Source of the DNA: an uncultured Lachnospiraceae bacterium
Lineage (GTDB): Bacteria > Bacillota > Clostridia > Lachnospirales > Lachnospiraceae
DNA: 64,000 nt
NCBI GenBank assembly: GCA_910589385.1
Contig: CAJUTU010000003.1
Span: 62,001 to 126,000 of the forward strand
Reading direction: 5' to 3'
Under the pieces are notes generated by a model that saw only the letters and a program-made list of their open reading frames with translations, was not told the DNA's origin and made no database searches. Both the position numbers and the translations under genes were made by a program. Of this stretch, positions 25,741 to 35,499 are shown one piece after another (the stretch's first letter is position 1; each line of letters begins with the position of its first letter).

Positions 25741-28485
25741 TTACTTCCCTACACTTTTCATATACCGTCTCTGCAGCTTTTCTTTGATTTTTTTTGATGT
25801 TTCCAAATCCTCTTCCACCAGCACTTCCAATTTCATATCTGCCGGACATTGCACATAACGGCGCAATATTGTTTCCATCTCCCACATATTTTCCGGTTCC
25901 CTAAGCCATGCTTCATAAAATGTGTTCTCCACTGTCAGAAGCAGGTCATGCCCCCTTACTTCCACATGTTTTATCGTTCCTAGAAATGCCGAGCCGCTTT
26001 CCGCATTTTGAGCTGCCTTTTCACAAAATATACCCCACTGCTCCGGTAAATTTGAGAACAAATATTCTTTCTGGAACACCGGGCGATCTTTCTCCGAATA
26101 TTTTCCGCAATACTGCGGCGGTAGGGTCTGTTCTTTTAGGTTCTCCAGCCCCCAGAGCACCATTTTCTTATCCAGGCTATAGTCCCCCACGCAGGCCGGA
26201 CAGCCGTTTTCACAAGTACATCCGCTGACCAGGCGGATGGCATTCTCGATAATCTGCGGCACCAGGCCATAGATTTTCTCTGAATACCCAAGGCCGCCCT
26301 CATATCTGTCGTATATGTAAAGCGAAACCTGCCGGACAGGCATCTCTTTCTCCTGAAAATCCTCCGTCTCCTGCTCAACCGCCATGCGGCCCTCACAGCG
26401 GATCACGTCCCCGGATATCACCGCATCAATATCATCCCGCGCCGTCATTGTAACCATCATAGCCGCATTTTTGACAGCATGGGCAATGCCTTCGAAATGG
26501 TTGTTCAATACCAGTTCGCCAGATGCATTGGGCAGCAGCAGACGACGATAAACTTCTATTACATTTTCCGGTATATCCATCCAGGTGCTCTCAGTATCGT
26601 AATCCTTCTGATGCGGCTGAGGCAGTTGTACATACCCCAGATTCTGATGGTTATGGAACTGCAGCTTCTTAAACATGTAGATCACTTCATTCATGTTGAT
26701 ATCCCCGAAATGTATCTGTATCCGTCCGAAATGCATCCCTTCAAATTCCTGCAGGATGGTTGTATCCATATTTCCGGCCGGTACGGTATAATAATTGCCG
26801 GAAAACGGGACTGCATAAGCGGTCCGGCTTTTCAGATCCAATCGCAGCACTTCATAAAGTACTCCGCCATGCATATAGACGGCTCCCGGATGCAGTTCAT
26901 GATACGCCTGAGATTCATCCATTTCTGTGATCGCCTGGCACATGGCATCTGCGGCACCTGTTCCTTTGGTCTGTACTGTTTCTTCATCAAGGATCAGCTT
27001 GAACCTTGTTTTGTCCATATTCCGCAGGCTGTAATCTCCCGCCGGAAACGCCGGGCCTGCCCATGCAAACCGGCCGGAAAGGCTTTTGACCTCTTCTGCT
27101 TTTAATAAAACCGGGATTATTTCTCCCAGGTCCGGAAACAGCCCGATATCATCCATGGCCAGGGGCATTTCCGCAGCAGCAGCCCGGACATGAGACAGCT
27201 CGATCAATAAATTATCCGGATCCACGATCGCATTTTCACTTTGCATGGAAAACAGCCATTCCGGGTCTGTCGCAATATACTGGTCAAAGGGCTGGTTATC
27301 CAGAATCAGATAGTTGACGCATCTCCCGCCGCTTCTCCCTGCACGCCCGGTCTGCTGCCAGAAAGAAGCTCTGGTTCCGGGATAACCAGCAAGCACGGTG
27401 GAATCCAGTTTTCCAATGTCAATCCCCAATTCTAATGCATTGGTAGAAACCAGTCCCGACAGTTCGCCGTTTAGCATCTTTTGCTCAATCTCTTTACGCT
27501 CCAGAGGAGTATAGCCGCCCCGGTATCCGGCAATCTTCCCACTGTTTCCATTGCCTAAGAAAGCAGCCGAATCCAGTTTGTCCCTGGATTCCTTCAAGAT
27601 GACTTCCACATTTCTCCGGGATTTGCCAAATGCAATGAAATGTCTGTCGTCTTCTGCAAGCTGGCAGATCAATTCTGAAGCGACCGTGGCAGCGGACTTT
27701 CTTCCATAAATCTTATCATTGGAACCTTTGATCTGCGGCGGCTGGATGATACGGTATTCCTTCTCCGGCGCAGGGGAGCCGTCTTTCTCTATCAGAACAA
27801 ATGATGTGCCGCAGATTTTTTCTGCCAGTTCTACAGGGTTGGCAATCGTAGCAGAACTGCACAGAAACTTTGGATCGGACCGGTAGTAATTGCAGATCCT
27901 CTTCATCCGCCGGAATATATTCGTCAGATGCGCGCCAAAGGCTCCCCGGTAGCTGTGCAGTTCGTCGATTACTATGTATTTCAGGTTGGAGAAGATAAAA
28001 TCAAAACCAAACTTGCTGTGGTTCGGAAGAAACGCCGAATTCAGCATTTCCGGATTGGTCAAAATAATATTTGCACTTTTGCGGATACGGCTGCGCTCTG
28101 CAGGCATCGTATCACCGTCGTATACCCCGGCCGAAATCCGCCCCGGCCCAAAATAGTCCAGAATTGGCGTCAGGGCACGGTACTGGTCGCTGGCAAGCGC
28201 CTTGGTCGGGTAAAGGAACACCGCCCTGGTCAGCGGATCTTCCAGAATTTGCTGCAGGACCGGAAAAAGGAAACTTAAGGTCTTACCACTGGCGGTAGAT
28301 GTAGTAATGACCACATTGGAGCCGCACATTGCCGCCTCGTACATCTCTGCCTGATGGGTATAGATCCGGGAAATGCCGCAGGAATCCAGGTATTTTATGA
28401 TCTCTTGATTGAAAGAAACAGGAAAATCTGCATAGGATGCAGATTTTTCCGGGATAATTTTTTTATAAATTGTAAGGTTTTCCAT
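25741..28485 (-). CDS. DEAD/DEAH helicase with DUF1998 zinc domain (MrfA/YprA-like)
   Basis: A helicase of about 914 residues. Walker A TTSTASGKT and the DELH box (VIDELHSYRG) define a superfamily 2 ATPase. The second RecA lobe has STNALELGIDIG and QQTGRAGRSG. Near the C-terminus, GCTCENGCPACVGDYS provides four cysteines of the DUF1998 zinc site. Bacillus subtilis MrfA, of this type, acts with the nuclease MrfB in mitomycin C repair; no MrfB gene is seen nearby. The ATG at 28485 is used because the ribosome site overlaps the earlier ATG at 28497. Confidence 0.88.
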   Translation of the reverse strand: MENLTIYKKIIPEKSASYADFPVSFNQEIIKYLDSCGISRIYTHQAEMYEAAMCGSNVVITTSTASGKTLSFLFPVLQQILEDPLTRAVFLYPTKALASDQYRALTPILDYFGPGRISAGVYDGDTMPAERSRIRKSANIILTNPEMLNSAFLPNHSKFGFDFIFSNLKYIVIDELHSYRGAFGAHLTNIFRRMKRICNYYRSDPKFLCSSATIANPVELAEKICGTSFVLIEKDGSPAPEKEYRIIQPPQIKGSNDKIYGRKSAATVASELICQLAEDDRHFIAFGKSRRNVEVILKESRDKLDSAAFLGNGNSGKIAGYRGGYTPLERKEIEQKMLNGELSGLVSTNALELGIDIGKLDSTVLAGYPGTRASFWQQTGRAGRSGGRCVNYLILDNQPFDQYIATDPEWLFSMQSENAIVDPDNLLIELSHVRAAAAEMPLAMDDIGLFPDLGEIIPVLLKAEEVKSLSGRFAWAGPAFPAGDYSLRNMDKTRFKLILDEETVQTKGTGAADAMCQAITEMDESQAYHELHPGAVYMHGGVLYEVLRLDLKSRTAYAVPFSGNYYTVPAGNMDTTILQEFEGMHFGRIQIHFGDINMNEVIYMFKKLQFHNHQNLGYVQLPQPHQKDYDTESTWMDIPENVIEVYRRLLLPNASGELVLNNHFEGIAHAVKNAAMMVTMTARDDIDAVISGDVIRCEGRMAVEQETEDFQEKEMPVRQVSLYIYDRYEGGLGYSEKIYGLVPQIIENAIRLVSGCTCENGCPACVGDYSLDKKMVLWGLENLKEQTLPPQYCGKYSEKDRPVFQKEYLFSNLPEQWGIFCEKAAQNAESGSAFLGTIKHVEVRGHDLLLTVENTFYEAWLREPENMWEMETILRRYVQCPADMKLEVLVEEDLETSKKIKEKLQRRYMKSVGK

Positions 28486-28581
28486 CACTTTCCCCATCTC
28501 CGTTCATATACTCAGTTAAAACTCCATAAAACATTTCAAGTATATCATTCCCATTGGGGGAATTCAAGCAATGTGGCGTCT

Positions 28582-30042
28582 TCATTCTATATACACCGCT
28601 GTTTGTGCCGGTCCGTCCAACAGCCTCCCCCGGTAATCGAACCGTGAGCCATGGCAGGGGCAGTCCCAGCTCTTCTCATCCGGATTCCAGGCAAGCTGGC
28701 ATCCCATGTGGGGGCATTTCACCGACACGGCAAAAACCTGCCCGTCCTCCGCTTTATAGACCCCTGTTTTTTCTCCTTTATACTCCACGACACCGCCATG
28801 CCCCGGCTTTATCTGTTTCAGCTTTTCTTTCGGAGGGACAACTTTTTGTTTTAGCAGATTGGCTGCCGAATATATCCCATCCACCAAAAAAGTCCTGGCA
28901 GATGCAGCCACATGCAGCCTCTGCGGAGAAAATACTTCCGCACAGGAATTTTCACGTCCGAAGATTGCATCCGTCAATAACACTGCTGCCGCCATAGAAG
29001 AAGTCATCCCCCATTTTCCAAACCCTGTCGCCACAAACCAGTCTTCCGTCTTCCTCCCAAACTGCCCGATATAGGGAATCCCATCCAACGTCATGCAGTC
29101 CTGCGCTGACCAGGGAATTACATTTTCGTCTTTTCTCCAGCACTTTTGAGGCCAGTATTTTTCTGCCTGATTCAACAAGTATTCATACTGTCCTCCCATA
29201 GCGTTTTCTCCGGTCCTGTGTTTCCCACCCCCAAGCAAGAGCATTTCACCGGCTGGCCGAAAGGATAAGCCGTCAGGATCAATACCCAGATACATTCCGT
29301 GGATCGTCTGCGCATTATTTAATGCAAGCACATAGCTGCGCTCCTGGTACATCCGCAGAAAATAATAGCCTGGCCTGTTTATAAAAGGATAATGGCAGGC
29401 AAATACAATTTTTTCCGCCTCTACAGTCCCCCGGCTGGTCGTCAGAAGATGTGGTTTTACCTGTAGTACCTTTGTTTTTTCATATATTTGGAGATTCTCT
29501 GCTATGACCTTTAAGAATTTTAGCGGATGAAAGCATGCCTGCCCATAACAATACAATGCTTCTTCCACCGCAAAGGGAAGTTCCGTATCCTTTTTTAATT
29601 CCACAGGGAGCCCCAGTTCTTTTGCTGCATAATATTCGTCCCGCAATGCCCTTCCATTTTTCTTTGTATACAGACAAGCAGGGCATTCCTCCCAGTCACA
29701 GTCAATCTGATATTTTTCAATTAATATCTTGTACCGTTCTATCGCTTGCTGGTTGATATCCGCATATTGCTTTGCCTTTTTTTTTCCGGCGCATTTCATC
29801 AGCTTCTGGTAGATCAGGCCATGCTGAGACGTAACCTTTGCTGTTGTATGCCCGGTCTGACCGCTCCCAATCCGGTTTGCCTCCAGAACCACACACTGGC
29901 GTCCGCTCTGCTCCAGAAAATGAGCCGTTAAAATTCCTGCCAGTCCGCCGCCTACTACCGCAATATCCGTGCTGAGATTTCCCGGCAGCTCCGGCCTTGC
30001 CGGAATCACTGTGGACTGCTGCCAGATTGATTCTCTTCTCAT
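28582..30042 (-). CDS. FAD-dependent oxidoreductase with C-terminal Rieske domain
   Basis: A 486-residue protein of two parts. The N-terminal DAO fold has the FAD motif VVGGGLAGI (about 29-37) and the segment GSGQTGHTTAKVTSQHG. The C-terminal part (about 395-486) is a Rieske 2Fe-2S domain with CPHMGC and CPCHGS, giving two Cys and two His ligands. This arrangement is widespread in Firmicutes and usually annotated as a glycine/D-amino acid oxidase-like protein; its substrate is not known. GGTGGAG stands before the ATG. No partner reductase or ferredoxin gene is beside it. Confidence 0.88.
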   Translation of the reverse strand: MRRESIWQQSTVIPARPELPGNLSTDIAVVGGGLAGILTAHFLEQSGRQCVVLEANRIGSGQTGHTTAKVTSQHGLIYQKLMKCAGKKKAKQYADINQQAIERYKILIEKYQIDCDWEECPACLYTKKNGRALRDEYYAAKELGLPVELKKDTELPFAVEEALYCYGQACFHPLKFLKVIAENLQIYEKTKVLQVKPHLLTTSRGTVEAEKIVFACHYPFINRPGYYFLRMYQERSYVLALNNAQTIHGMYLGIDPDGLSFRPAGEMLLLGGGKHRTGENAMGGQYEYLLNQAEKYWPQKCWRKDENVIPWSAQDCMTLDGIPYIGQFGRKTEDWFVATGFGKWGMTSSMAAAVLLTDAIFGRENSCAEVFSPQRLHVAASARTFLVDGIYSAANLLKQKVVPPKEKLKQIKPGHGGVVEYKGEKTGVYKAEDGQVFAVSVKCPHMGCQLAWNPDEKSWDCPCHGSRFDYRGRLLDGPAQTAVYIE

Positions 30043-30212
30043 TTTGCTCCACCTCTCCTATATGACCGGCTTTCGCCGTTTTTATCCAGGACTGCCATCC
30101 ATGCCCCAGGCCATTTGAAAATTCAAATATGTGACAGCCTCTTCACTTTATCATGTACGGATTTCAATATAATATGTCTGTTCAAAGGAAATAAAATGAC
30201 TAACATTATCAG

Positions 30213-30242
30213 TTGAAATCACACCGGAAAATATACTATAAT
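30213..30242 (+). promoter_or_regulatory. Promoter of the HD-domain gene
   Basis: TTGAAA (30213-30218), 18-bp spacer, TATAAT (30237-30242), 80 bp before the gene. The gap 30043-30322 contains nothing else recognised. Confidence 0.55.
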
Positions 30243-30322
30243 CGGAAGTACATTCTGCATTACAGCCTGTGGCCAAGCCATACCATGAACTATAACCGTT
30301 TTGCACAAAGGAGATGAATATA

Positions 30323-31129
30323 ATGAACTATACCCTTGCCAGAGAAATTTTTGAATCTTATCTGGATCATTATGACCGGACGGACGACAAAGTCCGTCTG
30401 AAGATTATCCATACTTATGGCGTTGTTGGACAGTCTTCCGCCATTGCCCGCCGGATGCGGCTTTCCGAGGAAGATACGGAGCTTGCAAAGCTGATCGCGC
30501 TCCTGCATGACCTGGGCCGTTTTGAACAGCTCCGGCGTTTTAACAGCTTTGAGCCTGACACGATGGACCATGCGGCCTATGGAGTACAGGTACTTTTTGA
30601 GGAGGGTATGATCCGGGAATTCCTGGCAGAAGACACCTGGGATCCCATCATCCGCACAGCCATTGCAAAGCACAGCGATTATCGCCTGTCCGGCATTTCC
30701 GATGCCAGGACATTGCTCCATGCCAAACTCATCCGGGACGCAGACAAATTGGATAACTGCCGGGTGAAGTTGACAGACGCTACCGAAACGCTTCTCGGGG
30801 CATCTGCAGAAGAGATCGGGGCACAGGAGATTTCTCCTGATATCTATGATGCCATATTCCGTAATCAATGCATCCTGTCCGCAGACCGTATCACCGCAAT
30901 GGATTACTGGGTGTCCTATATTGCATATTTTTTTGATATTAACTACCGGGAAAGCATGGATATTATTTTAGAAAATGATTATATCTCCAGGATCATCCGA
31001 AGGATTCCCTATTCGAATCCAAAGACGGCAGAACAGATGGACAAGATTGAAGCATATGTGAAGCGATATGCTGAAAGTACCACAAAGCCTAAAGTCCCTT
31101 GCTTTTGTACGGAATCCGGTATAGAATGA
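30323..31129 (+). CDS. HD-domain metal-dependent phosphohydrolase
   Basis: A 268-residue protein with an HD fold. HTYGVVGQS gives the first histidine, LLHDLGRFEQ the HD pair, and IAKHSDYR and RDADKLDN later ligands. Such enzymes hydrolyse nucleotides or phosphate esters; the substrate here is not recognisable. AAAGGAG overlaps the first ATG (30314) and is 9 nt before the ATG at 30323, so the latter is used. It is a single-gene plus-strand unit. A weak inverted repeat TCTTCTCG/CGAGAAGA (31205-31245) follows it without a T-tract. Confidence 0.82.
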   Translation: MNYTLAREIFESYLDHYDRTDDKVRLKIIHTYGVVGQSSAIARRMRLSEEDTELAKLIALLHDLGRFEQLRRFNSFEPDTMDHAAYGVQVLFEEGMIREFLAEDTWDPIIRTAIAKHSDYRLSGISDARTLLHAKLIRDADKLDNCRVKLTDATETLLGASAEEIGAQEISPDIYDAIFRNQCILSADRITAMDYWVSYIAYFFDINYRESMDIILENDYISRIIRRIPYSNPKTAEQMDKIEAYVKRYAESTTKPKVPCFCTESGIE

Positions 31130-31324
31130 TATGGAGCCAGATAATGATAAAACCCATAATTGAGCATAAAGAAGAATGCACAGTAAAGATAAAGATATAA
31201 ATATTCTTCTCGGATGTGAAAATGAGCATTTACTATACGAGAAGATTAACCATAAGGCTAGAGCGTGTCCGCAGAAATAGCGAGAATAGATCTTTGAGAA
31301 AAGGTACACGAACATGAAATAGTA

Positions 31325-31333
31325 TGCTATAAT
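31325..31333 (+). promoter_or_regulatory. Extended -10 promoter of the small membrane peptide
   Basis: TGCTATAAT is a consensus extended -10 (TG-N-TATAAT) 46 bp before the peptide start. No good -35 box is seen at the normal distance, which is usual for extended -10 promoters. Confidence 0.5.
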
Positions 31334-31378
31334 CTATGTGTTGCTCACCGATACCCGCAACAGGGAGGAGGTGTTCAC

Positions 31379-31477
31379 ATGGAGTTATTTGCATCCTTTT
31401 TAATCGCCGTTATGGCTGGTGTGGCTTGCCACTACATCATCAAATGGTTAGACGGTGACGACAAGAGCAACAAATAG
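31379..31477 (+). CDS. 32-residue hydrophobic peptide, possible type I toxin-like
   Basis: A short reading frame with very strong signals: AGGAGG 7-8 nt before the ATG, an extended -10 promoter, and a perfect-looking terminator 37 bp after the stop. The peptide begins MELFASFLIAVMAGVAC, continues as one membrane helix, then ends with the charged tail WLDGDDKSNK. Its size, a single helix after a Phe-rich start and the WL-plus-charged tail resemble Fst/TxpA-type membrane toxins and small holin-like peptides. An antitoxin RNA is not evident. It is too short for ordinary gene finders and may be missed in standard annotation. Confidence 0.55.
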   Translation: MELFASFLIAVMAGVACHYIIKWLDGDDKSNK

Positions 31478-31513
31478 CCTGGTGGGTGCTTTGCCACTAT
31501 AAAAGTAAAGAAG

Positions 31514-31560
31514 AATCCCCGAACTGTGCTGGAACACGGTTCGGGGATTTCGTTCTTTGT
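31514..31560 (+). terminator. Strong terminator after the small peptide gene
   Basis: AATCCCCGAACTGTG (31514-31528) pairs with CACGGTTCGGGGATT (31535-31549) with one G-U pair and a CTGGAA loop, followed by a T-rich tract. Confidence 0.85.
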
Positions 31561-31735
31561 TCACATGGAACTTTTGCATCTCTTTTTGCCTAATGGCATT
31601 ATAGCATATGCAAATTTTAATTGCAAGATACACATTTCTTTTTTTATAAAATAAAAATTTGCCGTTACTTTTCATGGAGTGGGGAAAGGTAAAAGGAAAA
31701 GAAACAGCCATATCGTTTCTGTTTCACACAATCCA

Positions 31736-32823
31736 TCATTCTGTAATTTTCTCTAAAAGATTTTTGTACTGCACCAGTGTCACATTTTCCATATTCTCGG
31801 CAGCTTCTACACAACCTCTTGTGAATCCGTTTTTTGCAAATAGATACAAATGCACTTCATTATAATGGAATTATTCTCCGGCACAAACCGATACCAAAAC
31901 CGAAACATATTATCACCAATGGCGTAAATTGATTTTCGAGATGCCTTTTCACCATAAGGTGTTTCCTTTTGAACTAATCCCAATGCCATTAGGTTTTTCA
32001 AATAGGTGGCACAAACACTGGTATCTTCACCGACTTTTGTAGAGATTTCCGCCATACGGGAAGCACCGGTTGCAATGGCCGTAATGATGGCATTATAAAG
32101 TGCAGGTTCCCGTACCTCTTGCTTCAATAGATTTTCAGGTTCCTCAAAAAGCGAAGAGGTTGGGTTCAGAAATGTATTTTTAATGTTGTCCTCAACGCTC
32201 AGTCTGTCATCCATTTGCAATAAATACTGCGGTGTTCCTCCCACAATACCGTAGACCATAGCTTTGTCTTCACCGGAAAAATGTTTGAAATACCGACAGG
32301 TATCCGCAAAATCAAAGGGCAATATTTTCATATGCGATGTCCGCCTGCCATAAAGTGGTGCTTTATATGCCAGTACGTGGTCCTCCATATAAGACATCGA
32401 AGATCCACAAAGAATCAACATCAATTTAGAATCGTCTTTATATTTATCAATTAGAAGCTGTAAAGTAGAAGCAAGGCTCTTGGAAGAGCGGGCCACATAT
32501 GGGTACTCATCGATTGCTAAAATCAGACGATTTTTTTCCGCCAGCTTAAAAACATGTTCTAATGCAGCCTGAAATGAAGCAAACGCCGTCTCAGCCTGAA
32601 TACCTGTTTCAAATTCTATAATATTTTTGCTAAAATTCTCCAGATTTTGTTTGGCGTTACTCTCTACCCCCATAAAGTAGATTGCCTTTTTATCACTGAT
32701 AAACTGGTTGATGAGTGCAGTTTTTCCCACACGGCGGCGACCATAGATGACTGCAAACTCAAATTTATCAGATGTATATAATCTATTGAGGGATGCCAAT
32801 TCACGCTCTCTGCCGACAAACAT
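31736..32823 (-). pseudogene. AAA ATPase of the DUF234 family, internally deleted and frameshifted
   Basis: The first 317 residues are a normal STAND-like archaeal-type ATPase: Walker A GRRRVGKT (about 29-36), Walker B LILAIDEYPY, and a winged-helix segment ending at FRFWYRFVPENNSII. The intact frame then runs out of frame and stops at 31807 (338 codons). In the next frame the typical C-terminal tail reappears (residues such as HLYLFAKNGFTRGC, ending LLEKITE) and stops at 31736. The middle, including most of the DUF234 nuclease-like domain (roughly 100 residues in relatives), is missing. The breakpoint is near 31860. GGAGG precedes the ATG. This is a decayed gene; its intact relatives are common in mobile or accessory regions. 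Confidence 0.8.
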
Positions 32824-32946
32824 AATTCTACCTCCATTCAGTATAGCTACACTATATCACGTTATTGCAATTTAGTAAAATATGATTTACTTATTTGTGA
32901 TTCACCTATAATCCCACTTATCTTTTGGAGAAATACTATTTTTACG

Positions 32947-34752
32947 TTATTCATCCCCTTTTGCCGATAGGACACGGATTGGCTCTATGCACAGGTTTTG
33001 ATTGATAAAAAAGAGCGCCAGAACCCCTACAAGACCTGTTTCGCATACAACAACCAGACAGACCATCCCCCACATATTTTCATTGTTCTCCAGTGAAATA
33101 CCTTTTTCTGTACTGTCTTCCAAAATCCCTTTTGTGTAAGCACTGCTGAAACTATCTTCCCCGTTATCCGCGGCCTCCTGCACAACACGGTTCATGCTCA
33201 TTCCAACCGTTGCACCGACTATACTGCAGACTAATGTCAATACCACGATTCCGCCCAGCAATGACAGGATACACTGTCTTTTTGTCATGCCAAGCGCCCT
33301 TTCAACGGCTGTACGCCTTTTCTGTTTCAGGATCATAAAATACATCAGAAATGCAATTGTCGCCAGCAATAACGCAAATCCCACCACAAACAGTACGCCT
33401 GCCACAATCCGGGTATTTCTCATTTTAGAAGCAAATGATTCATATCCTCCGTCGTCAAATTCTATTTCCAGAAGACTGCTTTCGGGAAGTTTCGCGATTT
33501 CCTCCAAAAATATACCGGCAGAGCCATTTTTAATACGGAAAGAAGTATTGTATGCCTGCATCGGTCCACGTTCTGACACATGGTCTTCGTAATTTTCAGA
33601 AATGGAGTTTTCCGGGACAAAAATCTGATTGCGTCCCAAAGCATATGGGCTATTCGTAACCGTAACCGGATACGAGTAAATACCGATGATCTTGTATTCA
33701 CTCACCAGAAAAGCATCCAGCGCATTTCCGTCAGCGTCCAGTGCCTCGGCGCTCAGCCCACCGCCCGTCAAGGCTGCCTGGCACAACGGATTTTTATAAT
33801 CAGCAAAATAAAATTCTAATTGGAAACGGTCTCCCACCTGAATGCCGTTTAATTTCGCAAATTCCTGTGGGATCAGGCACACTTTCGCCCCACTTTCATA
33901 CTCGTGTTCCGCTATTTCACGGCCCTCCACAAGCACCGCATCCCCGTCATGAAATGGCCGTAAAAGCTGTAGGTCGCAAACAGGCGTCACCGGCACCATT
34001 TTTTCATGGCACAGCTTAAGTCTCCCAGCAATGTTTTTCCAGCGCTTTCCTTCCTCTGTCTCATAGAAATCCTCTGTCACTTCATACCACAGCCGTGTTT
34101 GATTTTCATAGACAGGCAGGGGCATATATTCGAAAAGTCCTGTAAATCCGTCATGTTTTTCCGCATTTATCGGATTCATGCCGATAAATGTAATATAGGT
34201 TTTTCCCATTTCCAGAGAATCCGGATGTTCTGTCCTGTGAGCGCAGAAATCAATCCTTTTTTCTGAAAGGCTTGCGTCCCCCCAAAGTACGCGGAGTACC
34301 TCCACACTGACCGGTTCTGTGGGCACACAATCCTCCAAAGCCCGGATTTCTACCAGAGAAATGCCGGTCATGCTCTCCTCTGTAAGTTCCCCTCCAGTAA
34401 GGATATCCTGAGAAACCGCACCAAAATACGGACGCTGCTGTGGGCCGCTGATATATTCTATATCAAGACTTTCCAAAATCTCCGGATCCAAAAGATCCCC
34501 GTAAGTTTCTGTTTCCTGATAAATATAATCTTTCAGTCCGGCATCCCACTGACCCTCCATCATGGTACTCTGCTCTTTCTGCCGGACCGTGCCGATCGTG
34601 ACAAACGTTTCATCGGCCATTTTTATTTTTTCTGATATCTCAAGCCACAGGTTCAGCCCCACCGTAAAGAGCATGGTGCCGAATATAAATATCATACAAA
34701 AAAGCCCTGTTTTTAAGGGTGTACGAAAGATTTGCTTCAGACTGTTTTTCAT
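32947..34752 (-). CDS. FtsX-like ABC transporter permease (large)
   Basis: A 601-residue membrane protein of the MacB/FtsX type: one N-terminal membrane helix (about 15-35), a long extracellular domain of about 410 residues, then three C-terminal helices (about 448-472, 495-517, 568-590). The segment KQKRRTAVERALGMTKRQ between helices is the usual cytoplasmic coupling region. It lies 30 bp after the ABC ATPase gene in the same direction. No histidine kinase/response regulator pair is near, so its trigger is unknown. Export of a lipid, peptide or antibiotic is possible. Confidence 0.85.
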   Translation of the reverse strand: MKNSLKQIFRTPLKTGLFCMIFIFGTMLFTVGLNLWLEISEKIKMADETFVTIGTVRQKEQSTMMEGQWDAGLKDYIYQETETYGDLLDPEILESLDIEYISGPQQRPYFGAVSQDILTGGELTEESMTGISLVEIRALEDCVPTEPVSVEVLRVLWGDASLSEKRIDFCAHRTEHPDSLEMGKTYITFIGMNPINAEKHDGFTGLFEYMPLPVYENQTRLWYEVTEDFYETEEGKRWKNIAGRLKLCHEKMVPVTPVCDLQLLRPFHDGDAVLVEGREIAEHEYESGAKVCLIPQEFAKLNGIQVGDRFQLEFYFADYKNPLCQAALTGGGLSAEALDADGNALDAFLVSEYKIIGIYSYPVTVTNSPYALGRNQIFVPENSISENYEDHVSERGPMQAYNTSFRIKNGSAGIFLEEIAKLPESSLLEIEFDDGGYESFASKMRNTRIVAGVLFVVGFALLLATIAFLMYFMILKQKRRTAVERALGMTKRQCILSLLGGIVVLTLVCSIVGATVGMSMNRVVQEAADNGEDSFSSAYTKGILEDSTEKGISLENNENMWGMVCLVVVCETGLVGVLALFFINQNLCIEPIRVLSAKGDE

Positions 34753-34781
34753 AGACTGTTCACCATCCCGCCGTATTCATC

Positions 34782-35468
34782 TTATGAACGCTCTCTGTTC
34801 GCATAATCAATTCTTCCGTCCTGTACCTGATATACGATATCCGCCTGTTCTGCGATTCCCCTGTCATGTGTTACAAGAATCACGCAGTAGTTTTCCTCTT
34901 CCACAAGCCTCTTTAAAATACGGATAATGTTTTCCCCATTCTCAAAATCCAGGTTTCCAGTCGGTTCATCGGCCAGGATGACTCTGGCCCCTGAGCCAAG
35001 CGCCCTGGCTATGGCGACACGCTGCTGCTCCCCGCCGCTTAACATGGCAGGATATTTTTTCCGAAGTTCTTTTGACAGGCCGACTTCTTCCAGCAGCACG
35101 CCAGCCTGCTCCTTTGCCGCCGCTGTTTTTACCCTACGGAGCTCCATGGGATACATGATATTTTCTTCTACAGTAAGCAGCGGAAATAGCTGAAAATTCT
35201 GGAAAACAATGGAGAGTTTCTCCCTGCGCAGCTTCGCCGCGTCTAATTCTGCATAAGATTTTCCTTCAAAGAAGATTTCTCCCTGTGTGGGCTTATCCAA
35301 CCCGGCCAGTAAGGACAATAATGTGGTCTTTCCGCTCCCTGACCTTCCGACTACCGCATAGAATCTTCCATGTTCAAATGTACAGCTGACATCTTTTAAT
35401 GCATGGACTTTCTGATACTTTCCCTGATATGTATAACTGACGTGCTCTGCTTTTAAAATACAGCTCAT
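34782..35468 (-). CDS. ABC transporter ATPase (LolD/MacB-like)
   Basis: A 228-residue ATPase. Walker A GRSGSGKTT (about 41-49), Q-loop VFQNFQLFP, signature LSGGEQQRVAIARAL and Walker B VILADEPTGNLD are intact. The frame opens upstream at 35483, but GGGGAGGAATT leads into the ATG at 35468, giving MSCILKAEHVSY. It lies between two FtsX-like permeases (35500 and 32947) and would energise both as a mechanotransmission-type exporter. Confidence 0.9.
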   Translation of the reverse strand: MSCILKAEHVSYTYQGKYQKVHALKDVSCTFEHGRFYAVVGRSGSGKTTLLSLLAGLDKPTQGEIFFEGKSYAELDAAKLRREKLSIVFQNFQLFPLLTVEENIMYPMELRRVKTAAAKEQAGVLLEEVGLSKELRKKYPAMLSGGEQQRVAIARALGSGARVILADEPTGNLDFENGENIIRILKRLVEEENYCVILVTHDRGIAEQADIVYQVQDGRIDYANRERS

Positions 35469-35499
35469 AATTCCTCCCCACACTGTCTGAGTGCGCTTT

